From: Methyloligella sp.
GTDB lineage: Bacteria; Pseudomonadota; Alphaproteobacteria; Rhizobiales; HXMU1428-3
NCBI GenBank assembly: GCA_021604645.1
Contig: BQJJ01000004.1
Coordinates: 1 to 64,000, forward strand
DNA length: 64,000 bases
Direction: 5' to 3'
Position numbers and translations under genes: made by a program. The notes below the pieces were generated by a model. It saw nothing but the letters and a program-made list of their open reading frames with translations, was not told where the DNA came from and searched no databases. The first letter of the stretch is position 1, and each line of letters starts with the position of its first letter. This document shows positions 41,559 to 49,562 of the stretch, piece by piece.

Positions 41559-42203
41559 TTATTCGCTGCCGCGCTTTTCTTTGGCGTCGCTACCGCGGCT
41601 CTCAGTTTTTTTCATCTTCTTTTTGTCAGCGTTTGAACCGCGTTTTTCATCTTTGCCTGACCCTCTTTTTTCATCAGAGGCTGAGCCACGTTTTTCATCT
41701 GCACTGGAGCCGCGCTTGTCATCAGCGTTTGAGCCCCTGTGTTCTTTTGCATGGTCTTTATCTTTAATTGCGACTTTTAGCTTTTCTGTTGAGCCGTCTT
41801 TAAACTTCAATTGAAGATCATAGGTTGCACCTGGCTTTAGTTTTTCTTTCATACTCATGAGCATGACGTGATTGCCAGCTGGTTTAAAGTGCAAGGTTTC
41901 ACCTGGCTTTACGATGATGCCGTCTTTCATCTTGCGCATTTTCATTACGCCATCTTCTTTTAGATGGGTGTGAAGTTCTACTCTATCTGAGAGAGGTGAG
42001 CTGGCACCAATGAGGTGACGGGCGGTTTTGCCGTTGTTTTTCAAAATGAAATAAGCGGCGCCATTTGGGCCGTAATTCGGTTTGCCCCAAATATGGCTGA
42101 TTGAAAGGTTTGATGCGGTGTCTTTCATTTTTTTCTCACCAGCGAAAACAGGTGACGTAATAAAGACTAAAACAGCAAAAAGAGAAGAGAATAAAACTTT
42201 CAT
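41559..42203 (-). CDS. PCu(A)C-type periplasmic copper chaperone with a repeated C-terminal tail
   Basis: The product of about 214 residues has a signal peptide (KVLFSSLFAVLVFITSPVFA). Its PCu(A)C domain has the copper ligands in RVELHTHLKEDGVMKMR and NHVMLM. The domain delivers Cu(I) to the CuA site of cytochrome oxidase in characterised members. The last 65 residues are an unusual tail of about seven imperfect eight-residue units of the form KRGSxADE. The start ATG at 42203 is chosen because the longer frame precedes the signal peptide. It is the last gene of a leftward group with an outer-membrane protein and a DUF2946 protein. Confidence 0.88.
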   Translation of the reverse strand: MKVLFSSLFAVLVFITSPVFAGEKKMKDTASNLSISHIWGKPNYGPNGAAYFILKNNGKTARHLIGASSPLSDRVELHTHLKEDGVMKMRKMKDGIIVKPGETLHFKPAGNHVMLMSMKEKLKPGATYDLQLKFKDGSTEKLKVAIKDKDHAKEHRGSNADDKRGSSADEKRGSASDEKRGSGKDEKRGSNADKKKMKKTESRGSDAKEKRGSE

Positions 42204-42247
42204 TTTTGATCTTTCGTAAAAATTTTTATCATTGATAAAAGGCAAAA

Positions 42248-42287
42248 TGCCCACACTGATAAATTGGTTATCTTTTCAATGTGGGCA
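42248..42287 (-). terminator. Hairpin between two copper-cluster genes
   Basis: TGCCCACA and TGTGGGCA are perfect complements around a 24-base loop, in the 125-base gap between the outer-membrane protein and PCu(A)C genes. A TTTT follows in the leftward direction. It may reduce read-through or stabilise one part of the transcript. Confidence 0.5.
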
Positions 42288-42328
42288 CTTTGTGATGATG
42301 CAAATAAATTTTTAGTTACTGCAAAACT

Positions 42329-43441
42329 TTAAAAAGCTTTTTGCCAACCGACTGTTAATGTGTAGTCAGTTTCCAGTTGCACACCGTTTAAGTCTTGATA
42401 AATCGGTGCGCCGAATTCAAGTGCAAAACGATGTCCTTCAAAACGACCTGATTGGACCATCATATTTACACCAAGAGCCAGGTCGAGGCGGTCGCCGCCG
42501 AAATTATCTGGGTTTGCCGTTTGAACAGGGGCCACGATGTTAGGGTCGATGCCGTCAATTTCTGCTTGAGTAATACCTGTTAGGCGCAGTGATGTTGAAA
42601 TCCATGGTGCCCATTGATACGCGATCCAGCCGGTTAGCTCGTGTTTGTCACCAAAGCTGTAACCTTCGTCATTATCACCTAAGTGGAAGCGGGCTTTGTA
42701 TTGTGCGCCATAAGAAAAATCACCCATGCGGCTTTGAACAGTCAAGCCTGGTAAAAGGTCCCATGTGCCTGTACCAAGTTGCATTGGGTAGGGCAAGCGA
42801 AGGGTAGGGTTACCGCCCATTGGTGTTAGGACATCATCGCGTCTTGTTATGCTTGCAGTTGGGATGCTGAGGCCGCCGTTAAAATGGATTTTGGTCGTGC
42901 CATCGTTATAAAGGCCGTAAAGACCGCCTATATTTAAGTCACCAATACCACGGGCTCGTGTTTTGAATTTTCCTAATACATTTGTACCGGCACCGCCTTG
43001 GTACGTAATGTGTTCCATCTCTTTATCAATGACAGATATCATGGCCATTAATGTCAGATTATCTGTTGGGGCGAACATGGCGCCGATCATGTGCATGTCC
43101 ATGGTCATTTCTGTTGGGACAACGCGTACTGTTTGTGGTTGACCAGGAGTGCCAAAAAAGCGGTTTGGAATGGCTGTAGCGATTGTGTCTGTTGAGATGT
43201 TATCTGTGCCTTGCTGGTTCCCTTTCATGCCCATTGTCATGAAACGGTAAGACATCATGAACTCACCTTTTTTATGAAGGTGATCGCCCATCACACCGAT
43301 TGGGGCGTGACCATCAGCGCGGTGCGTTTTGTGACCGTTGCTATCGTGGCTTTCATCGGCTTTTAGAGGGGCTGAGAAACTTAATGTTGCTGCAAGTGCT
43401 AGAGCAAGTGCGCTGGTTGTATTTGTAAATTGAAAAGACAT
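42329..43441 (-). CDS. Outer-membrane beta-barrel protein, copper-cluster type
   Basis: The product of about 370 residues has a signal peptide (LALALAATLSFSAPLKA) and a His-rich N-terminus (ESHDSNGHKTHRADGHA, GDHLHKKGE) that could bind metal. A Met-rich stretch (MSYRFMTMGMKGN, EMTMDMHMIGAMF) follows. The rest is alternating strands with a C-terminal aromatic residue (WQKAF), typical of outer-membrane barrels. Similar proteins occur next to copper genes and are often labelled 'transporter'. The ATG at 43441 has GGAG at good spacing. Metal binding is inferred from composition and context. Confidence 0.75.
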   Translation of the reverse strand: MSFQFTNTTSALALALAATLSFSAPLKADESHDSNGHKTHRADGHAPIGVMGDHLHKKGEFMMSYRFMTMGMKGNQQGTDNISTDTIATAIPNRFFGTPGQPQTVRVVPTEMTMDMHMIGAMFAPTDNLTLMAMISVIDKEMEHITYQGGAGTNVLGKFKTRARGIGDLNIGGLYGLYNDGTTKIHFNGGLSIPTASITRRDDVLTPMGGNPTLRLPYPMQLGTGTWDLLPGLTVQSRMGDFSYGAQYKARFHLGDNDEGYSFGDKHELTGWIAYQWAPWISTSLRLTGITQAEIDGIDPNIVAPVQTANPDNFGGDRLDLALGVNMMVQSGRFEGHRFALEFGAPIYQDLNGVQLETDYTLTVGWQKAF

Positions 43442-43545
43442 AAAAAACTCCGTTGTAAAACTACAAAAGAGAACACGAAACACCTCATCGTATGCGCGCA
43501 TACTATAAAGGCGTTCGGTTCTAATAATTTAGAAAAATTGGGATT

Positions 43546-43965
43546 TTATGCGTGAGCTGGAGGGGCACGCGTTGGCGGCCCTTGAGCAAGGAGTTTTGAT
43601 TTAAGAACTTCTGTGACTGTGGGCCGGTATATTTGATTTAGGCCAGCATAGATTGCTTCTTCAGACTGAGGGGCAAGAGCTGCCATAGAACAGCTGTTTG
43701 CGCAATGGAAACAGGTTTTGCTGAAAGCATCGTGTTGCTCTTGCTCAACTGGTTCACCATTTTCATCTAAAGAGATGGTTTTTAAGCCGAAGGCCGTACA
43801 GATGGTTATTGCGTTAGCGTTTGCAATATAACTGCTCGTCGCACAAAGAATGCTCGTGATTGCTAATTGCATAATTAGAACCATCAAAAGCGAATAACGC
43901 GTGCCAAGTTTTACTGATTTGGCAGTTTGCGTTTTTGTAGTGTTTATTTTTCTCTGTCTGAGCAT
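43546..43965 (-). CDS. DUF2946 family protein
   Basis: The 139-residue protein has one hydrophobic segment near residues 25-45, two Cys in TICTAFGLKTI and its neighbourhood, and CFHCANSC. The C-terminal stretch ends in PPTRAPPAHA, like the RxPPA ending of DUF2946 proteins. Members are found in copper-handling neighbourhoods; their role is not known. It lies about 105 bases upstream of the outer-membrane protein gene in the same direction, so it is probably the first gene of the copper cluster. Confidence 0.75.
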   Translation of the reverse strand: MLRQRKINTTKTQTAKSVKLGTRYSLLMVLIMQLAITSILCATSSYIANANAITICTAFGLKTISLDENGEPVEQEQHDAFSKTCFHCANSCSMAALAPQSEEAIYAGLNQIYRPTVTEVLKSKLLAQGPPTRAPPAHA

Positions 43966-44103
43966 AAGGCTAAAATACCCAATTCCTGGTCTTCGACAAG
44001 TGTGAAATCGTCGCGATTATCAAGTTTTTACAAACTATTGTGAATTCCACACAGTTTTGTAGTTTTACTCTTTGATTGGTATCAGTGCTCTTTAAATAAG
44101 GTC

Positions 44104-44117
44104 TTGATTTATATCAA
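44104..44117. promoter_or_regulatory. FNR/FixK-type binding site
   Basis: TTGAT-TTAT-ATCAA matches the FNR/FixK consensus TTGAT-N4-ATCAA exactly. It lies in the divergent region between the DUF2946 gene (start about 140 bases away) and trhO (start about 165-175 bases away). Either direction could be controlled. I saw no other perfect site in the window by eye. Confidence 0.6.
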
Positions 44118-44280
44118 TGTTGAGGGTGGGCTTGACAGTTATTAGACGTCTTGTCAAAACAAGCCTTTATTTTTGAGATCAGGGCTTGTCTTTGATCTGA
44201 ACGTGTTGTGCTAATCTTTTTATTTAGAACTTAGCTTCAGCGTTATTTTCACACCCATGTTATTGAAGGTTTTGGCTGCT

Positions 44281-45300
44281 ATGGCAGAAACACACGAAAT
44301 ATCTGATTATAAAGTTGCTGCTCTTTATCACTTTGTCACATTGGAAGATTTTGAAGCTTTGCGAGGCCCAATCACTGAATTTTGTGATGCGCGGGGAATC
44401 AAGGGAACCTTATTGCTTGCCAATGAGGGGATTAATGGCACTGTTGCTGGTTCTGTTGAGGCGATTGATGAGTTGATTGCTTATTTTAAGGCAGGGAATA
44501 TTTTTAAAAACCGTTTCGCAGGGCTTGATGTTAAATATTCATACAGCACTAAGCCGCCTTTTTTACGTATGAAAGTGAAGTTGAAACAGGAAATTGTGAC
44601 ACTGCGTGCGCCTGAGGCTAATCCGAATGAGCAGGTTGGAACTTATCTGAACCCAGAAGAATGGAATGAGATTATTTCTGATCCAGAAATGGTCGTGATT
44701 GATACACGAAATGATTATGAGGTTGATATTGGTACTTTTAAAGGTGCAGTAGACCCGAAGACAAAGAGTTTCACTGAATTTAAAGATTGGGTTTCCGACA
44801 ATCTTGACCCTGAAAAGGATAAAAAAGTTGCGATGTTTTGCACAGGGGGGATCCGGTGTGAGAAAGCATCCAGCTATATGATGGCACACGGGTTTGAGGA
44901 AGTGTATCATTTAAAGGGTGGGATCCTGCGCTATTTAGAAGAGCAACCTGAAGAGGAAAGCCTTTGGGAAGGGGGCTGTTTTGTTTTTGACGAGCGTGTT
45001 GCTGTTGGTCATGATTTGGTGCCGCAAGACTTTTTACTTTGTCATGCATGCCGTCAACCTTTGAGTGTTGAGGACCGTGCAGACCCTTTATATGAGCTTG
45101 GTGTGCAGTGCGCTTATTGTGCCACGACCAAGACTGATGCGGAACGTGAGAGAGCGCGTGAGAGGCAGAAGCAAATGGTATTGGCTGCTTCATCGGGCCT
45201 TGCGCATTTGGGCGATGAAGCAACGATTGCTGCGGAACGTCAACGGCAGCTTAAAAAAGAAAATAAAGAAAAACAGAGACGGAAAAAGAATATTGGATAA
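44281..45300 (+). CDS. trhO: Rhodanese-domain tRNA uridine(34) hydroxylase
   Basis: TrhO (YceA) hydroxylates U34 of tRNAs to ho5U in an O2-dependent way. The protein has the N-terminal acylphosphatase-like region (TLLLANEGINGTVAG), the rhodanese domain with active-site Cys in AMFCTGGIRCEKASSYM, and a C-terminal zinc-like Cys cluster (LLCHACRQP and VQCAYCATT). Length (about 340) is normal. The ATG at 44281 or one eight codons upstream (44257) are possible; neither has an ideal site. A perfect FNR-type site upstream could link it to oxygen supply. Confidence 0.93.
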   Translation: MAETHEISDYKVAALYHFVTLEDFEALRGPITEFCDARGIKGTLLLANEGINGTVAGSVEAIDELIAYFKAGNIFKNRFAGLDVKYSYSTKPPFLRMKVKLKQEIVTLRAPEANPNEQVGTYLNPEEWNEIISDPEMVVIDTRNDYEVDIGTFKGAVDPKTKSFTEFKDWVSDNLDPEKDKKVAMFCTGGIRCEKASSYMMAHGFEEVYHLKGGILRYLEEQPEEESLWEGGCFVFDERVAVGHDLVPQDFLLCHACRQPLSVEDRADPLYELGVQCAYCATTKTDAERERARERQKQMVLAASSGLAHLGDEATIAAERQRQLKKENKEKQRRKKNIG

Positions 45301-45396
45301 ATTCGAGGTGAACATATACAAAAGGTCTTGAGCTTTGAATAAGCTGGGCAATTTGATATCATTTTTAATAGTTCCGTTAGGTTTTTAGGAGACTCC

Positions 45397-45966
45397 ATGT
45401 CATCAACGAAGCTGCTTATCCCATCCTATATACAAATGCTGCGTAGTTTATCAGGTTGGCTGGATAAAGCTCAGAAGCAAATTCCAGTAGCAGAAGCTGA
45501 GGCATTACTTTTGGCGCGCCTTGCCTCTGATATGTATCCGCTTTCTACTCAAGTTCGCTTTGCTTGCTTGCAGGCGCAGGAAGCAATTTTCCGGCTAAAA
45601 GGGGAACCTATACCAGAAACGTTAGAGCAAGTGGCAAATGAGGGTCAGAATGCGGCTGAGAAACCTGGTTCGATTTTAGATGCTCAAACTCGGATTGATG
45701 AAGCTCTCTTGGTGTTGGACAAACTTGGACCTGACGCACTTGATGCTGGTGCAGAACGTTCAATCACGCTTGAGCTTCCAAACGGTATGATTTTTGATCT
45801 GACAGGCGAACAATATGCACGAGACTGGGCTTTGCCTCAATTTTATTTTCATCTGATCACAGCTTATGGGATTCTTCGAAATCAAGGGATTGACCTTGGT
45901 AAAGCCGATTACGTACCACACATGTTTACATACCTTCGGCCTGGATCAATGCCACAAAGCCAATAG
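45397..45966 (+). CDS. DUF1993 family protein
   Basis: The 189-residue protein matches DUF1993: QMLRSLSGWLDKAQKQ, LLLARLASDMYPLSTQVRFAC, then the QAQEAIFRLKGEPIP helix and the C-terminal FYFHLITAYGILRNQGIDLGKADY. The family has a DinB/YfiT-like four-helix fold and is thought to bind metal or act in stress, but the function is not established. AGGAG lies upstream of the ATG. It starts about 100 bases after trhO in the same direction and may be co-transcribed. Confidence 0.85.
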   Translation: MSSTKLLIPSYIQMLRSLSGWLDKAQKQIPVAEAEALLLARLASDMYPLSTQVRFACLQAQEAIFRLKGEPIPETLEQVANEGQNAAEKPGSILDAQTRIDEALLVLDKLGPDALDAGAERSITLELPNGMIFDLTGEQYARDWALPQFYFHLITAYGILRNQGIDLGKADYVPHMFTYLRPGSMPQSQ

Positions 45967-46034
45967 TGCAACATATATTTGCCACAGGTTTGAATTGAGC
46001 TTTGTTGTTTTGGCCGTAAACTTTAAAACAAAGT

Positions 46035-46062
46035 AAGCGGGAGATGAGTTTTATCTCCCGCT
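46035..46062. terminator. GC-rich hairpin between convergent genes
   Basis: AGCGGGAGAT and ATCTCCCGCT form a 10-bp stem. A clean T run is missing on both sides, so it may be a weak terminator for the leftward Cys-rich protein gene or for DUF1993. Confidence 0.55.
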
Positions 46063-46095
46063 CTTAGTTAAGTTTTTTACCTTAGTAACTTAAAC

Positions 46096-46638
46096 TTAGT
46101 GACAAGGTTTTGCGATCGCAGCGCAGCGCCATGTGTTGTTTGGTTGTTTTTTACACTTAAACTTTCTAGCTTTTGCACTATTCCAGAAGCTATATTTCAC
46201 ACCATATTGAATGGCTGCTTGTTTTTCCCAGCGGCCTTTGGCTGAACTTTGCGCTTTTTGCTTGTTATAATAATACATGCCGTGTTTTTTCAATTTTGGC
46301 TTACAAACAGTTTTGGTTTGGCAAGGTGTGCCGATGGCGAAACAGCGCCATGTGTTATTCGCTTGCTTTTGACAGACGTTGCTGCGTTTTTTAGCATTAT
46401 TCCAGAAGCTTAAGCCGATGCCGTGTTGAATGGCTGTTTTCTTTTCCCAGCGACCGACAGCTGAGGTTTTCGCTTTTGATTTTTTATAATAGTACATGCC
46501 ATAAGAACCGAGTGCTTTTTTACATTGGGTTGCAGCATTTGCACTATTCACGGAGGTGAAACTCACTGTGGTTACAGCTAAAAGGCCCATTAAAATCGAT
46601 AGGGGAACAGTTTTTGAGATGATTGAGTTCAATGACAT
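46096..46638 (-). CDS. Secreted Cys-rich protein with an internal duplication
   Basis: The 180-residue product has a signal peptide ending near NSANAA. The mature part is two copies of one unit of about 65 residues: GMYYYKKSKAKTSAVGRWEK ... SFWNNAKKR ... NNTWRCFAIGTPC and GMYYYNKQKAQSSAKGRWEK ... SFWNSAKAR ... NNTWRCAAIAKPC. Each unit has a small set of conserved Cys, probably forming disulfides. I do not recognise the domain. No obvious partner lies nearby. Confidence 0.82.
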   Translation of the reverse strand: MSLNSIISKTVPLSILMGLLAVTTVSFTSVNSANAATQCKKALGSYGMYYYKKSKAKTSAVGRWEKKTAIQHGIGLSFWNNAKKRSNVCQKQANNTWRCFAIGTPCQTKTVCKPKLKKHGMYYYNKQKAQSSAKGRWEKQAAIQYGVKYSFWNSAKARKFKCKKQPNNTWRCAAIAKPCH

Positions 46639-46827
46639 GATGTTATAGTCTCCTAAAATACAATGTTTACTTAAATTTGGGTTTACTTAATTTCGTTCAT
46701 TCATTTTGTTTCGTACTAGATCTGTCGTTTGGCTTGAGAAAAAGGTTCAAATTTAAGAAAATTATTTTTAATTTTGTTTTGCTTTAGGCTTGCCCTTAGC
46801 TAGAAACTAGAAGAATTCAGGCGGTTT

Positions 46828-47715
46828 ATGAGATATCAATCTATAGAATTTTTAACGACCAAAGAGCTGGCTGATTTGTTACGTATTAAAGAACGCCGGG
46901 TTTATGATTTGGCTTCTTCTGGAGAAGTTCCATGCAGCCGGGCGACGGGGAAGCTGCTGTTTCCACGTAAAGCCATTGATCAGTGGTTGGTTGAGAATGG
47001 TTCTGGCTTTTCTGCTCTTCGCCGAAAGGAGCGGGCAAACATTGTTGTTGGTAGCCATGACCCTTTATTAGAGTGGGCTTTGCGCGAGTCTCGTTCTGAT
47101 CTTGCTTCTTTATTTGATAGCAGCGTTGATGGGTTAGAGCGCTTTAAGGATGGAAGTGCTTTGAGCGCTGGGATGCATCTTTATTCATCGCAAGGTAACG
47201 TCTGGAATGAGCATATTGTTGCTGAAGAGATTGAGTTTCGGCGTGCTGTGCTTGTTGAGTGGGCGTGGCGGGAGCGTGGTTTTATTGTTGCGAAATCTAA
47301 TCCGCAAAATATCGCAAGCTTTGAAGATTTAAATAAAAAAACTGTAGCTGGCCGACAGGCGGGTGCCGGGTCTTCTCTTCTTTTGCAGTCTTTGGCTGAT
47401 CGAGATGATTTTTCTCTCAAGGCTTGTAAGTTTACTTCGGAGCAGCGTTCTGAATTAGATTGTGCTTTGCAGGTTGCTGAAGGCAAGGCGGATGTGGCTT
47501 TTGGTTTAAAGAGTTTTGCTGATCAGCTGAATTTGGATTTTGTACCTGTGATTAAGGAACGGTATGATTTATTGGTGTGCCGTAAGGGGTGGTTTGATCC
47601 TTCCTTCCAAACATTGATAGATTTTACCCGCAATGACAACTTTAAAGAAAAGGCTGCTGAGCTTGGTGGCTATGATATTTCTGAGATTTGGTCAGTTCGC
47701 TATAATGGTGAGTAG
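46828..47715 (+). CDS. Excisionase-type HTH regulator with a PBP-like sensor domain
   Basis: Residues 1-60 are a MerR/excisionase-type helix-turn-helix (TTKELADLLRIKERRVYDLA, then LLFPRKAIDQWL). Residues from about 75 to 290 are a type 2 periplasmic-binding-protein-like domain (for example NIVVGSHDPLLEWAL, TVAGRQAGAGSSLLLQSL, LQVAEGKADVAFGLK), as in one-component regulators that sense molybdate, tungstate or similar oxyanions. It is convergent with tupA and shares a bidirectional terminator with it, so tungstate is a likely ligand. The autoregulatory or target site is not proven. Confidence 0.82.
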   Translation: MRYQSIEFLTTKELADLLRIKERRVYDLASSGEVPCSRATGKLLFPRKAIDQWLVENGSGFSALRRKERANIVVGSHDPLLEWALRESRSDLASLFDSSVDGLERFKDGSALSAGMHLYSSQGNVWNEHIVAEEIEFRRAVLVEWAWRERGFIVAKSNPQNIASFEDLNKKTVAGRQAGAGSSLLLQSLADRDDFSLKACKFTSEQRSELDCALQVAEGKADVAFGLKSFADQLNLDFVPVIKERYDLLVCRKGWFDPSFQTLIDFTRNDNFKEKAAELGGYDISEIWSVRYNGE

Positions 47716-47730
47716 TTTTAAGATTGTTTA

Positions 47731-47766
47731 AAAAACAAGCCCGCTTTTTTTAAGCGGGCTTGTTTT
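47731..47766. terminator. Bidirectional terminator between regulator and tupA
   Basis: AAACAAGCCCGCTT and AAGCGGGCTTGTTT form a 14-bp stem with A-run and T-run flanks. Confidence 0.9.
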
Positions 47767-47769
47767 TAG

Positions 47770-48627
47770 TTAACTTGCTTTTTTCATATCTGCTGGTTTG
47801 GCGTTTGGGAAAAAGAGTTGTTTTCCGTTCACTTTAAAAGTTTTAATTGCTGCTTGTCCTTTGGCGCCGGTTAGCCAATCGATGAAAGTTTGACCGAGTT
47901 TGGCTTTTACATTTTTATGTTTCGCTGGATTTACGAGTATCACGCCATATTGGTTGAATAATCTTTTATCGCCCTCAATAAGAATTTCCAGATTGGCTTT
48001 GTTTTTAAAAGCGATCCAGGTTGCTCTGTCTGACATAACATATGCGCCCATGCCTGCGGCAATGTTGAGTGTGGCTCCCATGCCGGAGCCTGACTCTCTG
48101 TACCATGTTTGATCTTTGTTTAAGGCAATGCCTGCGTTCTTCCATAGGTTTAATTCTTTTTTATGAGTGCCGCTGTCATCTCCTCTAGAGATGAAAGAAG
48201 CTTTTTTGTTAGAGATTTTCGCTAACCCTAAGGTGACATCTTTCAGGCCTTTAACTTTTGCAGGGTCGTTTTTAGGGCCGAGGATTACGAAATCGTTGAA
48301 CATGACGTCAAAGCGTTCAACTCCGTATCCTTTTTTTACAAAGGTTTCTTCAGCTGATTTTGCGTGTACGAGTAGGACATCGCCATCGCCATTTTGAGCA
48401 TTTTTTAAGGCCTGGCCGGTGCCTACCGCGACAACATGAATTCTGATGCCTGTATCTTTTTTGAAGATGGGGATGAGGTGATTTAGAAGACCAGAATTTT
48501 CTGTTGAGGTGGTTGATTGTAAAATAATCGACTTTTCTTCAGCTGCGGCGTAAAGGGGGGCTGTAAATATGCCAAGACTGAGCACAGCTACGATTTTTAA
48601 AAATTTTGTCATGATTTTCTTGTTCAC
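47770..48627 (-). CDS. tupA: Tungstate-binding periplasmic protein TupA
   Basis: The product is exported (leader IVAVLSLGIFTAPLYAAA) and has the TupA signatures: LQSTTSTENSGLLNHL at the mature N-terminus, DVLLVHAKSAEETFV, FISRGDDSGTHKKELNLW and YRESGSGMGATLNIA. These residues bind tungstate with high affinity in characterised TupA proteins and select against molybdate. The permease and ATPase genes tupB and tupC are not adjacent. The GTG at 48627 or ATG at 48612 may be the start. Tungstate is likely meant for W-formate dehydrogenases elsewhere in the genome. Confidence 0.9.
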   Translation of the reverse strand: MNKKIMTKFLKIVAVLSLGIFTAPLYAAAEEKSIILQSTTSTENSGLLNHLIPIFKKDTGIRIHVVAVGTGQALKNAQNGDGDVLLVHAKSAEETFVKKGYGVERFDVMFNDFVILGPKNDPAKVKGLKDVTLGLAKISNKKASFISRGDDSGTHKKELNLWKNAGIALNKDQTWYRESGSGMGATLNIAAGMGAYVMSDRATWIAFKNKANLEILIEGDKRLFNQYGVILVNPAKHKNVKAKLGQTFIDWLTGAKGQAAIKTFKVNGKQLFFPNAKPADMKKAS

Positions 48628-48648
48628 CCTACTAAGATCGATATTTTA

Positions 48649-48691
48649 GTGCAAAAATATGCATTAATTACATTTTTATGTTATTTTGCAC
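48649..48691. promoter_or_regulatory. Spaced dyad upstream of tupA, possible operator
   Basis: GTGCAAAA (48649-48656) and TTTTGCAC (48684-48691) are exact complements separated by 27 bases. TGCA-AAAATA-TGCA lies inside as a further small dyad. The position, 20-80 bases upstream of the tupA start, fits control by the nearby oxyanion regulator. Confidence 0.45.
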
Positions 48692-48868
48692 AAAAATGAC
48701 ATGCTTGCAAGAGGCAAAAGGTTCTAGGTGTACTATTAGATAAAAGTAGAAGAGGCGCAGGGTTAGTTTAGACATGGGGGAGTTATGAGCTAGAGATGTT
48801 TCTGCCGTTTGTAGGGCTAGCTATTATCTCTAAGCTAAATAATTGGCAATTTTTGATGTGCGGTCTTT

Positions 48869-49468
48869 TTAGAGTTCTATAGAAGGTGGTTTATTTAATG
48901 GACGTTTCTTTTTCGTCTTAGGTCTCTGATGATCGCCTTTAAAACGGAAATTTTTGATACGTAATCCATTTTTTGACCAGTTAATAAGCAAGCGCTTGTC
49001 TTCGGTTTGTAATTGAAAAGAGCTTTTGTCTTTAGGGAATTTATCTGTATATTTTTTTGCTAGCTTGGCTGGAAGGTTAAGGCGGATTTCATCCGTGTCG
49101 AAATTTAATTCTGCGTATTCGCTTGGATAAACTATAACAGCGCAAACATGACTTGCTCCATAAGCAGTGCAGGCGATGCGAAAGGTTTTATCCTTGGGAG
49201 CAAAAATTTTCGTTTGATAGAAAAATCCGTTTTTTATGGGAACGTTTAAACTTTCAAATAGATCAAAAGCAGCTCTTGAGCGATTGCTGTCTATTAAAAT
49301 TAAACCGTATTCACTGTTAAAGGTGACGACGCTGGTTGTTTTAGCGCTAGCTGGTTGTGTGTGAAATGTGAAAAGTAAGAGAGGGCTTAGTAAAATTACA
49401 AGCCATAAGTTTCGCAATGAAGATAACATGCGTGTTTGCTTTTTTAGGCACTTTTGATGTCTTATCAT
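48869..49468 (-). CDS. Secreted protein of unknown function
   Basis: The product of about 199 residues has a signal peptide (NLWLVILLSPLLLFTFHTQPASA). The mature part has two Cys (RIACTAYGASHVCAVIV) that probably form a disulfide. The tail is basic (KTKKKRPLNKP). I chose the ATG at 49468, which has GGGAG at good spacing; the frame runs further upstream. No family is recognised. It lies between tupA and aqpS on the same strand, with gaps of 240 and 95 bases. Confidence 0.7.
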   Translation of the reverse strand: MIRHQKCLKKQTRMLSSLRNLWLVILLSPLLLFTFHTQPASAKTTSVVTFNSEYGLILIDSNRSRAAFDLFESLNVPIKNGFFYQTKIFAPKDKTFRIACTAYGASHVCAVIVYPSEYAELNFDTDEIRLNLPAKLAKKYTDKFPKDKSSFQLQTEDKRLLINWSKNGLRIKNFRFKGDHQRPKTKKKRPLNKPPSIEL

Positions 49469-49562
49469 ATTCACACTCCCTGACGGTTGTATTTGCCTGG
49501 TTGTACGTTTTGATAAATACAAGTGTGCCTGAAAATTGGCTTATCGTCAATTTTGCGTAGGT

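Noticed and set aside
44132-44157. TTGACA ... TGTCAA dyad downstream of the FNR box
   Set aside because: The halves are short, with a 14-base spacer, and TTGACA is also a simple -35 element; not enough to call an operator.
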